A DNA stretch of 13,330 nt from Candidatus Poseidoniaceae archaeon (lineage in GTDB: Archaea; Thermoplasmatota; Poseidoniia; Poseidoniales; Poseidoniaceae), in contig DUJK01000176.1 of NCBI GenBank assembly GCA_013329925.1, forward strand, positions 1-13,330, given 5' to 3'. Every line of letters begins with the position of its first letter. Positions within the stretch are counted from its first letter, which is position 1. Below the pieces are notes generated by a model. The model was not told where the DNA came from. It was given only the letters and a program-made list of their open reading frames with translations, and searched no databases. The translations under genes were made by a program, and so were the position numbers. Shown in pieces: positions 7,470 to 13,330 of this stretch.

Positions 7470-7503
7470 CAATCAAAAGGTGAAGACCCTCCGGACAACT
7501 TGA

Positions 7504-7579
7504 GGGCGCTTAGCTCAGTTGGAAGAGCGTCTGGTTTGCAACCAGAAGGCCGGGGGTTCAAATCCCCCAGTGTCCACCA
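7504..7579 (+). tRNA. tRNA-Ala (anticodon UGC)
   Basis: A complete cloverleaf can be folded. The acceptor arms GGGCGCT (7504-7510) and AGTGTCC (7569-7575) include the G3:U70 wobble pair, the hallmark of alanine tRNA. The D arm is GCTC/GAGC. The anticodon stem TCTGG/CCAGA encloses the loop TTTGCAA (7535-7541), giving anticodon TGC at 7537-7539. The T arm is GGGGG, TTCAAAT, CCCCC. The discriminator is A (7576) and CCA is encoded in the DNA (7577-7579). No intron is present. Confidence 0.97.
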
Positions 7580-7628
7580 TTATCCTCCAAAGACACTGGC
7601 AGTGCTTACTGCATGCTCACAATGTTAC

Positions 7629-7949
7629 TCAAGGTTGGGATTGGTAACTAGAAATTATACCAAGCAGGATTAAACCGAGCCATCCGCCGACAATTAAGCA
7701 AAATGGCGGGAAAATTGTTCGCAGCAAAGGGTTACTATCTGTTACTAGGTAGTCACCAATTCCCAATGCCATCAAACCAGTGATTACCGGAATTAAGTGG
7801 TAAAACCACGCCAAATTACTAGCATATCGCTCAACCTCTTCGACTGGCCTGGTTGTGGGTCCGCCTGTTTGATCAAGCAGTATGGAGCATGTAGGACATA
7901 TTGTCCATTCTGGATCCACGGCGATTTTACATTCTGGACAGAAAATCAT
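7629..7949 (-). CDS. Zinc-ribbon membrane protein of unknown function
   Basis: A 106-residue protein with an N-terminal zinc ribbon, C4-x2-C7 (FCPECK) and C18-x2-C21 (ICPTCS). A linker follows, then two hydrophobic segments (about 47-68 and 80-100), the first including WFYHLIPVITGLMALGIG. The ribbon would lie on the cytoplasmic side next to a membrane hairpin. Such small zinc-ribbon plus transmembrane proteins are common and mostly uncharacterised in Archaea. The gene runs convergently towards tRNA-Ala, with 49 bp between them. It follows the small membrane protein on the same strand after a 153-bp gap. Function is not inferable. Confidence 0.75.
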   Translation of the reverse strand: MIFCPECKIAVDPEWTICPTCSILLDQTGGPTTRPVEEVERYASNLAWFYHLIPVITGLMALGIGDYLVTDSNPLLRTIFPPFCLIVGGWLGLILLGIISSYQSQP

Positions 7950-8102
7950 TGATGTTGCCTCGGATTGGGGTTAGTTGCGTATTCTCACTCAAGCTCCCCA
8001 ATTTGATTTAACTTTGCATCACCTTGTTTGGCAAATCAATCTAATCCATAGATTAAGCAGCGATTTGAGGCTAAACTTTCAGATCGTTGAGCATACTTTG
8101 CA

Positions 8103-8351
8103 TCACATTACATCTATTCTAACTGGGTTCATTGCCATGTCTTCTTGGTTTTTGGTGGTATTGCTTTGCGCTTTGTACAATACTGCGCATAGGATACCGC
8201 AAACTGTAGGTGCGAATAGCAGTGGTATTAACACAGTCAATGACTGACTAATGAAAAATACTACAACACCAAATCCACCCAAAAACATGCCCAGCAAATT
8301 TGCTAACGGCAAGGCTCCGTTTGTGTCTATCAATTTGTTCTTCATAAGCAT
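8103..8351 (-). CDS. Small two-helix membrane protein, hypothetical
   Basis: An 82-residue frame beginning MLMKNKLIDTNGALPLAN, with two hydrophobic segments (about 18-38, LLGMFLGGFGVVVFF, and 41-60, LTVLIPLLFAPTVCGIL) and a polar C-terminus. The frame extends upstream to a TTG at 8411, but a TATA-like CTATATAAA (8391-8399, minus strand) lies inside that extension, so an ATG at 8351 or 8345 is preferred. A plus-strand frame overlaps it; the minus strand is favoured because the helices look genuine and it is collinear with its neighbours. No family is recognised. Confidence 0.5.
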   Translation of the reverse strand: MLMKNKLIDTNGALPLANLLGMFLGGFGVVVFFISQSLTVLIPLLFAPTVCGILCAVLYKAQSNTTKNQEDMAMNPVRIDVM

Positions 8352-8390
8352 TAGAACTGACGGGAGGTATATGAAGGACTGTTTTTTCCA

Positions 8391-8399
8391 TTTATATAG
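8391..8399 (-). promoter_or_regulatory. Possible TATA element for the small membrane protein
   Basis: The minus strand reads CTATATAAA, about 45 bp upstream of the ATG at 8351, just after the helicase stop codon. Transcription would start near 8368-8370 and give a leader of roughly 20 nt without a Shine-Dalgarno sequence. A second TATA-like CATATA lies near 8368-8373 and would suit a leaderless start at 8345. Confidence 0.35.
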
Positions 8400-8429
8400 C
8401 CAAATACCCAACTTTTTGGATGGTGTAAA

Positions 8430-9785
8430 TTAATTTTGATTACCATGAGAACGGTTCCTATTACGGCGTCTTCTTGGCGACCTTTGCCGGTTTGAATTAT
8501 TATTTCCCCGACTTTGCGACGGAGAATTCGGCTTATTTTTTCTTTGCTTACTGCGGTTGTTTTTATTATTGCGGTTTGACCTATTCGGTTTATTGCCGGA
8601 TTTCCCTGTCTTTATTTTTCCAGGTTTCTGACCAGGCTTTGGAATAGCGCCAACAAAATGGAATTCATGGGATTCATCAACATCGATATCAAACCCAATC
8701 AATTGTTGAATACCAACTAAGTATCCAGATTCGGTATCATCACAAAAACCGTACGCAATTCCCGATTTACCAGCCCTTGCGGTTCTGCCTATACGGTGAA
8801 CATAACTTTCAGGCTCATTTGGTAAGTCGTAATTAAACACATGACTTATATCATTCACATCGATTCCGCGACTGGCAATATCTGTTGCTACCAGGATTGA
8901 AGTATGGCCACTCTTGAAATTAGCCAATGCCTTAGTTCGAGCACCTTGACTTTTGTTACCATGGATTGCAGCAGCATTGATGCCGCTTTGATCAAGTTGT
9001 TTTACCAAGCGATTTGCTCCATGCTTAGTCCTAGTAAATACGATTCCTTTACTTACTCGCTCTTGTTTGATTATTTTCACAATGAGTCGACGCTTGTCAG
9101 CCTTTCTAACAAACATTATTTTCTGAGCAATTCGCTCAACCGTGATCTCTTCAGGGCTAACATCAACTTTGACCGCATTGTGTAAGAAAGAGGCAGCTAA
9201 TTCAGCAATAGATTTGGGCATTGTTGCGCTAAATAACAGATTTTGGCGTTGTCTTGGTAGTAGTTTAAGCACTTTTTTAATATCCCTAATGAAGCCCATA
9301 TCCAGCATTTGGTCTGCCTCATCTAACACAAAAAATTCTACTCTGCCCAAATCAATGTAGCCTTGACCGATTAAATCTAGCAATCTGCCTGGAGTTGCCA
9401 CTAAAACATCAATGCCTTTCTGTAATGCTCTGACCTGTGGATTTTGCTTAACTCCCCCAAAGATGACTTTGTGTCTAATATCCAAATGTCCACTGTAGGC
9501 GGAAAATCGCTCATCAATTTGAGCGGCTAGTTCACGGGTTGGCGAGAGTACTAGAGCGCGAATATGACGCTTACCTTGCGGCTTTGCGCGACTTATTATT
9601 TGTAATACTGGAAGAGCAAAAGCCGCGGTTTTACCTGTTCCGGTCTGAGCCACACCAAGCACGTCTCTTCCTTCAAGTAGTGGTGGAATTGCCTGAGCTT
9701 GCACTGGAGTTGGTGTTGTATAACCTTCTTGTTCTACAGCAAGCAGGAGTTTTTTTGATAATCCTAATGATTGAAAGTCTTGCAT
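8430..9785 (-). CDS. rhlE: DEAD-box RNA helicase, RhlE family
   Basis: A 451-residue ATP-dependent RNA helicase with all family motifs in order. These are the Q motif GYTTPTPVQ (21-29), motif I AQTGTGKT (46-53), Ia PTRELA (82-87), Ib TPGR (131-134), II DEAD (155-158), III SAT (186-188), V ATDIASRGID (300-309) and VI HRIGRTAR (330-337). The wording of several motifs (LEGRDVLGVAQTGTGKT, GGVKQNPQVRALQKGID) matches the bacterial RhlE group, so an ancient transfer from Bacteria is likely. The last 70 residues are a low-complexity Arg/Asn/Lys/Ser tail, as expected for RNA binding. Likely roles are RNA unfolding, ribosome assembly or decay, perhaps in the cold. It is the first of three minus-strand genes. 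The odd palindrome ATTGTAACAAT (9811-9821) lies about 31 bp before its start. Confidence 0.95.
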   Translation of the reverse strand: MQDFQSLGLSKKLLLAVEQEGYTTPTPVQAQAIPPLLEGRDVLGVAQTGTGKTAAFALPVLQIISRAKPQGKRHIRALVLSPTRELAAQIDERFSAYSGHLDIRHKVIFGGVKQNPQVRALQKGIDVLVATPGRLLDLIGQGYIDLGRVEFFVLDEADQMLDMGFIRDIKKVLKLLPRQRQNLLFSATMPKSIAELAASFLHNAVKVDVSPEEITVERIAQKIMFVRKADKRRLIVKIIKQERVSKGIVFTRTKHGANRLVKQLDQSGINAAAIHGNKSQGARTKALANFKSGHTSILVATDIASRGIDVNDISHVFNYDLPNEPESYVHRIGRTARAGKSGIAYGFCDDTESGYLVGIQQLIGFDIDVDESHEFHFVGAIPKPGQKPGKIKTGKSGNKPNRSNRNNKNNRSKQRKNKPNSPSQSRGNNNSNRQRSPRRRRNRNRSHGNQN

Positions 9786-9910
9786 TTATTGTTCCCCAGT
9801 AGAGTCACAAATTGTAACAATGCTAACTCCTAGGATTATGTCTGTTTGGCTTATTACCTAAAACTAAGTAGGTCAGTTTACTCTCTGTAGTGTTGATTCT
9901 AACCAGTCGA

Positions 9911-9926
9911 TTCAACCGCGGTTGAA
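9911..9926. repeat. 16-bp perfect palindrome downstream of the GH1 gene
   Basis: TTCAACCGCGGTTGAA is perfectly self-complementary, with a GC-rich core. It begins 8 bp after the GH1 stop (minus strand) and lies about 125 bp upstream of the helicase start. With no loop it is a poor hairpin, so a dimeric protein site is at least as plausible as a terminator. Confidence 0.5.
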
Positions 9927-9934
9927 AACAAATG

Positions 9935-11272
9935 TCAATTATTTTGATGCTGTTTGATAATTGATTGGTAGGCTTTGCCACTGGCTCTTAGAGTACGTGT
10001 TTGAGTTTCATAATCGACGTGATACAAACCAAAACGCATGGAGTATCCTTCAGCCCACTCAAAATTATCCATCAATGACCAGTGATAGTATGATTTGATA
10101 TCTATTCCTTCTTGGATTAATTTGGCAATCATCCATAGATGTCGTTTGAGGTGCTTTGGCCGTAGATTATCTTCTTTGTCAGCAACGCCGTTTTCGGTTA
10201 TCTCAATTGGGAGATTTAGTTTACTAAGCCATTTACTGGCTCTATCAAGACCTTCTGCATACATTGGGTAACCGAATTCAGTGACCGTTTCATGGTTTCT
10301 TGACGGTAGATCTATTTCGGTGGTCTGTGGTAAGAACGGACTAGTCAAAACGTGAGTGTAATAATTTAGGCCGATAAAATCAGCGGAGTTTTTGACCTGT
10401 TTTACGGAAACCCCATACATTCTGCCCTTTTTCAAGGCAGATATTATTGCCCCATTCCAAATATAATTTAGGGCGAAACTTGTTAGCCAATGTAATAGGT
10501 TCCACCTTCGGTAAGGGTCAAAAATGGTAACATTCTTGGCTAATCCAATGTATGAATCTGGAGACATTTGCTTTAATTCATGGTAAACTTCTCCATGGGC
10601 AATCATAACATTCTTCATTACGCGTATTGCTTTGATTGGTGAACGCTGGCCAGGAGGGAACATCCCCATGTGGTATCCCATGATGGAAAACACATCTGGC
10701 TCATTAACAGTACACCACTTTCTAACCCGGCTTGAAAAGTATGGAAACAACTTCTTACAGTAATTCTGGAAGTGAACTATGTTTTCTCGATTATAAAATC
10801 CGCCTAAATCTTCGAACCATACTGGGTGAGAAAAATGGTGTAGGGTTATCATTGGCTCAATACCTTTGGCAATCAGTGAATCAATCATTTGTGAGTAGAC
10901 TTCAATCGCAGCTTCATTCCACTCTCCTTGTACCGGCTCTATTCGGCTCCATTCGATGGAAAATCGATAACTGTTGACGCCTAATTCTGATAGCAATTCA
11001 TGGTCTTTGGCCCATAAGTTCCAATGGTCACATGCCTTGCCACTCTGTTCTTTACCTTCGCGTTGTTCAAACTGAGTCCAATTGTTAGTATTATCTCCTT
11101 CTATTTGATGTGAAGCAGTTGCAACACCCCAAACAAACCCCTCCGGCATAGCAATATTCTCTAAGTTTATGTTGGACCAATCAAGGTGGGATTCTGGAAA
11201 TAGAAAATGTAGCACTGTAACAATCAGTAAGTAACCTCCTAGGCCCAGTAATAACCCACTCGCCAAGTCCAT
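9935..11272 (-). CDS. Glycoside hydrolase family 1 (beta-glycosidase) with N-terminal membrane anchor
   Basis: A 445-residue protein. Residues 5-25 (SGLLLGLGGYLLIVTVLHFLF) are a hydrophobic helix, and the GH1 barrel starts at PEGFVWGVATASHQIEG (43-59). Both catalytic glutamates are present: acid/base E191 in TVNEP and nucleophile E360 in ITENG. Other GH1 blocks include SYRFSIEWSRIEP (101-113), the aglycone/sugar-site H145-H146, GLNYYTH (301-307) and SLMDNFEWAEGY (399-410). Family members remove glucose, galactose or similar residues from the non-reducing end of oligosaccharides; the exact sugar is not readable here. GH1 enzymes are usually soluble, so the anchor suggests action at the membrane, possibly on imported or surface glycans. 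The catalytic part (about 400 residues) is slightly shorter than many relatives. The gene is transcribed alone and faces the 51-residue membrane protein gene divergently. Confidence 0.93.
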   Translation of the reverse strand: MDLASGLLLGLGGYLLIVTVLHFLFPESHLDWSNINLENIAMPEGFVWGVATASHQIEGDNTNNWTQFEQREGKEQSGKACDHWNLWAKDHELLSELGVNSYRFSIEWSRIEPVQGEWNEAAIEVYSQMIDSLIAKGIEPMITLHHFSHPVWFEDLGGFYNRENIVHFQNYCKKLFPYFSSRVRKWCTVNEPDVFSIMGYHMGMFPPGQRSPIKAIRVMKNVMIAHGEVYHELKQMSPDSYIGLAKNVTIFDPYRRWNLLHWLTSFALNYIWNGAIISALKKGRMYGVSVKQVKNSADFIGLNYYTHVLTSPFLPQTTEIDLPSRNHETVTEFGYPMYAEGLDRASKWLSKLNLPIEITENGVADKEDNLRPKHLKRHLWMIAKLIQEGIDIKSYYHWSLMDNFEWAEGYSMRFGLYHVDYETQTRTLRASGKAYQSIIKQHQNN

Positions 11273-11294
11273 GTATGGGTTAGATTAAATCCGG

Positions 11295-11302
11295 TTATCA
11301 AA
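11295..11302 (-). promoter_or_regulatory. Possible TATA element for the GH1 gene
   Basis: The minus strand reads TTTGATAA, centred about 26 bp upstream of the ATG at 11272, again consistent with a leaderless start. A second AT-rich element, ATTTAAT (11284-11290), is too close to the ATG to serve it. Confidence 0.35.
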
Positions 11303-11359
11303 CTTAGTGTAGGGCAAAGATTCTTGGCTATTCATCATTAGCGTAACTTGGTTGTATCA

Positions 11360-11515
11360 ATGCCTGACTTAGCCGCTGAATTAATTGAAGATGTGTTGGA
11401 GTCTGTTGGCGAACAGATTGACAAAAAATTAGGTAAAAGAAACTGGATGAAACCGCTTTACTGGGTTAGTATTGTGATTGTTTTGGGTTTCCCAATAGTC
11501 TATTATTTTTGGTAA
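11360..11515 (+). CDS. 51-residue single-span membrane protein, hypothetical
   Basis: A short frame from ATG 11360 to TAA 11513-11515, beginning MPDLAAELIEDVLESVGEQI. An acidic amphipathic N-terminal helix is followed by a basic patch (KKLGKRNWMK, 22-31) and one hydrophobic segment (LYWVSIVIVLGFPIVYYFW, 33-51) that runs to the last residue. This layout places the N-terminus in the cytoplasm and makes a tail-anchored protein. It lies in the 230-bp gap between two minus-strand genes and overlaps the 3' end of the secreted-protein gene by 13 bp. The clear charge and hydrophobicity pattern supports coding. No family is recognised. Confidence 0.55.
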   Translation: MPDLAAELIEDVLESVGEQIDKKLGKRNWMKPLYWVSIVIVLGFPIVYYFW

Positions 11516-12081
11516 CTTTCACGTCTCGAGATGGCAATTAATCCAAGTCCTAGCGCCGCAATGCTTGCTAGTGCAGTGAAACCCGGTGCATCTTCTTCAT
11601 CGACATCACAGCCATCGTCCAAAGCATCAACTCCACCCCAATTGCCGTCATTGTACCAACATGAGGACCAAGTCTTGAACCAATCACCGTGTGGATAGTT
11701 GGTATTGTTACCTTCAGCATTAGTCGCTTTTACTCGCCAGTTTACGTAGGTATGGTCGGATGGGGGTGTAATAGAAATCGAGTGGACTCGGTCGTCTATC
11801 TCTGCTTCCATAATAACGGGGGGATCACAAACTCCATCATTGGTACAAACCTGAGTTATCATTTCAAATGTCGTACCGTTGTCATATGCTTCTTGACTCA
11901 TCTCAATAGTCAAACTCCACTTGACCTTGTCGACAGATGGAGAATCTCTCTCTAGAACCAAAAACGGGACATCATCTCCTTCTGGATTAACATCTTGACC
12001 ACCCTCTGTTGCTGCACCTTGTGTGCTTGGCAGGGTTAAAAGCATCAAAACGATGAGCATCACCAGTCCTCTCTTGGCCAT
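11503..12081 (-). CDS. Secreted protein with PGF-CTERM sorting signal
   Basis: A 192-residue exported protein. A Sec signal peptide (MAKRGLVMLIVLMLLTLPSTQGAA) covers about residues 1-24. The mature part is acidic, rich in Asp, Gly and Thr, with four cysteines (C79, C85, C141, C158) that could form two disulphides outside the cell. NxT sites lie at N68 and N125. The C-terminus has the tripartite sorting signal of archaeosortase substrates: PGF at 166-168, a hydrophobic stretch (TALASIAALGLGLIAI) and a basic end (SRRESYQK). Such proteins are cut near PGF and attached to a membrane lipid, so this is probably a surface protein. The middle (SITITPPSDHTYVNWRV-like strands) may be an immunoglobulin/fibronectin-type fold; that is a guess. 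The gene diverges from the PssA-like gene. Confidence 0.82.
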   Translation of the reverse strand: MAKRGLVMLIVLMLLTLPSTQGAATEGGQDVNPEGDDVPFLVLERDSPSVDKVKWSLTIEMSQEAYDNGTTFEMITQVCTNDGVCDPPVIMEAEIDDRVHSISITPPSDHTYVNWRVKATNAEGNNTNYPHGDWFKTWSSCWYNDGNWGGVDALDDGCDVDEEDAPGFTALASIAALGLGLIAISRRESYQK

Positions 12082-12102
12082 ATTTTAGGCACATTACGTT
12101 GC

Positions 12103-12109
12103 TATTTAG
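12103..12109 (-). promoter_or_regulatory. Possible TATA element for the PGF-CTERM gene
   Basis: The minus strand reads CTAAATA, centred about 25 bp upstream of the ATG at 12081. No Shine-Dalgarno sequence is visible, so the mRNA may be leaderless. Confidence 0.35.
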
Positions 12110-12162
12110 GATTAAGCATTGGGTGTTTGCAAAATGGTTGATGATTAACAATAGTTTGGTGC

Positions 12163-12175
12163 TTTAGTGACTAAA
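12163..12175. repeat. 13-bp interrupted palindrome in the divergent PGF-CTERM/pssA region
   Basis: TTTAGTGACTAAA has two perfect 6-bp arms around a central G. It lies between the two divergent start codons, about 80 bp from each, so it is placed where a shared operator could sit. The rest of the 172-bp gap shows no other clear element apart from the pssA Shine-Dalgarno sequence and the minus-strand TATA. Confidence 0.35.
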
Positions 12176-12242
12176 CATTGATGTGTAGATGGTGCTAGCG
12201 CCCATTTACTTGTTGGCCATATCGTGATAAAGTAGGATGGTT

Positions 12243-12249
12243 TAGGTGA
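12243..12249 (+). promoter_or_regulatory. Shine-Dalgarno sequence deciding the pssA GTG start
   Basis: TAGGTGAT is complementary to the 16S rRNA 3' end (AUCACCUCC) and lies about 4-5 nt before GTG 12254. It supports the non-ATG start. The next in-frame ATG (codon 8) has no such leader. Confidence 0.6.
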
Positions 12250-12253
12250 TATT

Positions 12254-13147
12254 GTGAAATCAACTTTTAGACTGATGGGAATTGCTGATTTTATCACTCT
12301 TGTGAATGGTTTGCTTGGGGTGGCAGCACTAATGTTCATCATACTGGCTGTTGAACGTTTACAAGAGCCATATTTTGCTGACGGTGTAAAAACTAATTAC
12401 ATCTGGGGTGCAATGACGTGTATCATACTTTCAGTTATCGGCGATATTATTGATGGGCCAATCGCTAGAAAGTATTCAAAAAGAAAACTGCTTGGAGGAA
12501 CTTTAGATGTAATGTCTGATTGCATTTCTTTTTGTGTTGCACCTGCATTACTGATGTTTGTCATGTTTGGCAGATGGGGAGAAGCATCGCCAGCATGGAC
12601 AATCTCACTTGGTATTGCGGCTGCCTGGATTATTGTAACAGGAATGCTGAGGCTAGCTCGATTTCAGTATGAGGAAGCATCAGATAAAGTCTACTTCCAT
12701 GGTTTGGCTTCTCCGGGAAACGCCATGGTACTAATCACGGTTGCTGCGCTAATTTGGTTGCAGCCTGCGACTGGACTTGGCCCGGATGTTTCCACAGAAT
12801 GCATTTTTTGTTTTGAGCCAAGCAACTCATCTGTGGAGAAACCATTTTTTGATTTTATTATTTTGCCAGTGATGTTTATTTCTGGAGGATTAATGATTGC
12901 TGACCGTAAACTGCCAAAAAATAAGCACGGCTTACCAATGAAAATTTCGGCTATACAGGGCTTAGCAATATTGTTCGGTACTTTGTTATCATGGGTACAT
13001 TCCACTGATGCTGGAATTGATCTAGGAGATACTAAACCCCAGTTTTTGTTGTACTCAATCTCAGCAATATTATTGATCTTTTACATTATCACAGGGCCAA
13101 AGCAATCTGAATTACAAGAACGTCAACAACTTACTGAGTCAGAATAG
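12254..13147 (+). CDS. pssA: CDP-alcohol phosphatidyltransferase, PssA-like (archaetidylserine synthase candidate)
   Basis: A 297-residue membrane enzyme with about eight hydrophobic segments. The CDP-alcohol phosphatidyltransferase signature is complete: D64, D67-G68, A71-R72, G81, D85 and D89, in GDIIDGPIARKYSKRKLL followed by GGTLDVMSD. The aspartates bind the metal ions that hold the CDP-lipid. The enzyme moves a polar alcohol onto CDP-archaeol in the membrane. The CVAPA and LRLARF segments after the motif resemble the PssA group, which uses serine, but a glycerol- or inositol-phosphate acceptor is not excluded. Translation starts at GTG 12254 behind an AGGTGA Shine-Dalgarno sequence. The charged tail after the last helix (QSELQERQQLTESE) overlaps the convergent downstream gene by 17 bp. 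It is divergent from a PGF-CTERM gene. Confidence 0.88.
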   Translation: MKSTFRLMGIADFITLVNGLLGVAALMFIILAVERLQEPYFADGVKTNYIWGAMTCIILSVIGDIIDGPIARKYSKRKLLGGTLDVMSDCISFCVAPALLMFVMFGRWGEASPAWTISLGIAAAWIIVTGMLRLARFQYEEASDKVYFHGLASPGNAMVLITVAALIWLQPATGLGPDVSTECIFCFEPSNSSVEKPFFDFIILPVMFISGGLMIADRKLPKNKHGLPMKISAIQGLAILFGTLLSWVHSTDAGIDLGDTKPQFLLYSISAILLIFYIITGPKQSELQERQQLTESE

Positions 13148-13330
13148 CATCAATTGATTTTTGCTGGCGCTGTTCTAACCTATATTGGACTGTGACGTGA
13201 ATCATAAACGCCAGCAACCCAATCGAGAAAATTATGTCCCAAGACAATTTGAATATTAGTCTTGGTAAGTTAGGCGATAAGGAGAGATGTAGTGACAACA
13301 TAGCGATACGAGCCGCCAAAAAGTAAGCAA
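13131..13330 (-). CDS. C-terminal part of a probable membrane protein (partial)
   Basis: This minus-strand frame has no stop before the right edge of the window, so the visible 66 residues may be the end of a longer protein. Two hydrophobic segments can be seen, YFLAARIAMLSLHLSL near the edge and WDIIFSIGLLAFMIHVTVQY. A charged tail RLEQRQQKSIDAILTQ follows. If it is a complete small gene, the start would be the TTG at 13319 or the ATG at 13301. It ends inside the 3' end of the convergent pssA gene (17-bp overlap). No family can be named from this fragment. Confidence 0.45.
   Translation of the reverse strand, partial: AYFLAARIAMLSLHLSLSPNLPRLIFKLSWDIIFSIGLLAFMIHVTVQYRLEQRQQKSIDAILTQ

Noticed and set aside
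7355..7561. Minus-strand frame beginning MNPRPSGCKPDALPTELS
   Set aside because: It is the usual antisense translation of a tRNA gene plus the purA 3' end.
7975..8247. Plus-strand open frame of 90 codons (TTG start), rich in His and Leu
   Set aside because: It overlaps the better-supported minus-strand membrane protein, begins with TTG without a leader signal, and has no recognisable domain.
8251..8433. Plus-strand open frame, with GGAGGT just before an internal ATG at 8371
   Set aside because: The Shine-Dalgarno-like match is only 2 nt from the ATG and the product would be 20 residues. The full frame is antisense to the small membrane gene and its promoter.
12691..13005. 104-codon minus-strand frame inside pssA
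   Set aside because: It is antisense to conserved membrane segments and has no plausible start signal or domain.
1..13330. CRISPR arrays, insertion sequences, prophage or defence islands
   Set aside because: No regularly spaced repeats, transposase or integrase motifs, terminal inverted repeats, or recognisable defence genes were found on either strand.

Overview
The window reads as chromosomal DNA of a free-living, AT-rich archaeon. The most likely source is a planktonic euryarchaeote of the Marine Group II/III type (Poseidoniales or relatives). Evidence for Archaea: a transcription factor B, ribosomal protein eL40, a UPF0147 protein, an archaeal prepilin (class III signal) peptidase, a probable C-terminus of LonB protease, a PGF-CTERM secreted protein, and TATA elements about 25 bp upstream of start codons. 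The lineage is inferred from gene content only. I see no CRISPR array, insertion sequence, phage gene or attachment site, and no gene-free stretch over 300 bp. The longest gap is 5905-6149.

Layout. 1-138: tail of a Lon-like protease. 200-1549: MFS drug:H+ antiporter-like transporter, overlapping the end of a convergent UPF0147 gene (1544-1813). 1885-2880: prepilin peptidase, convergent with eL40 (2894-3043). 3145-3909: a metallo-beta-lactamase-fold protein that has lost most metal ligands, overlapping a short beta-propeller-like gene. 3902-5904 (minus): a possible three-gene unit of TFB, a small Cys4 basic protein and the propeller protein. 6150-7454: purA, diverging from TFB across a repeat-rich intergenic region, followed by tRNA-Ala(UGC). 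7629-9785 (minus): a zinc-ribbon membrane protein, a small two-helix membrane protein and a RhlE-type DEAD-box helicase. 9935-11272 (minus): a GH1 glycosidase with an N-terminal membrane segment. 11360-11515: a 51-residue single-span membrane protein. 11503-12081 (minus): a secreted PGF-CTERM protein. 12254-13147: a PssA-like CDP-alcohol phosphatidyltransferase. 13131-13330: the C-terminal end of a probable membrane protein.

How it fits together. Most genes are housekeeping (transcription, translation, purine synthesis, RNA remodelling, lipid synthesis), mixed with cell-surface functions (prepilin processing, a sortase-type substrate, a membrane-anchored glycosidase, an exporter). The most suggestive link is the divergent pair of a PGF-CTERM protein and a PssA-like enzyme, because archaeosortase processing of PGF-CTERM proteins is tied to phospholipid synthesis in haloarchaea. 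The clearest oddity is the MBL-fold protein with degenerate metal-binding motifs. The genome is tightly packed, with four convergent gene pairs overlapping at their 3' ends. Start signals appear mixed: leaderless promoters for several genes, Shine-Dalgarno-like leaders for TFB and pssA. I found no clear-cut new multi-gene system.
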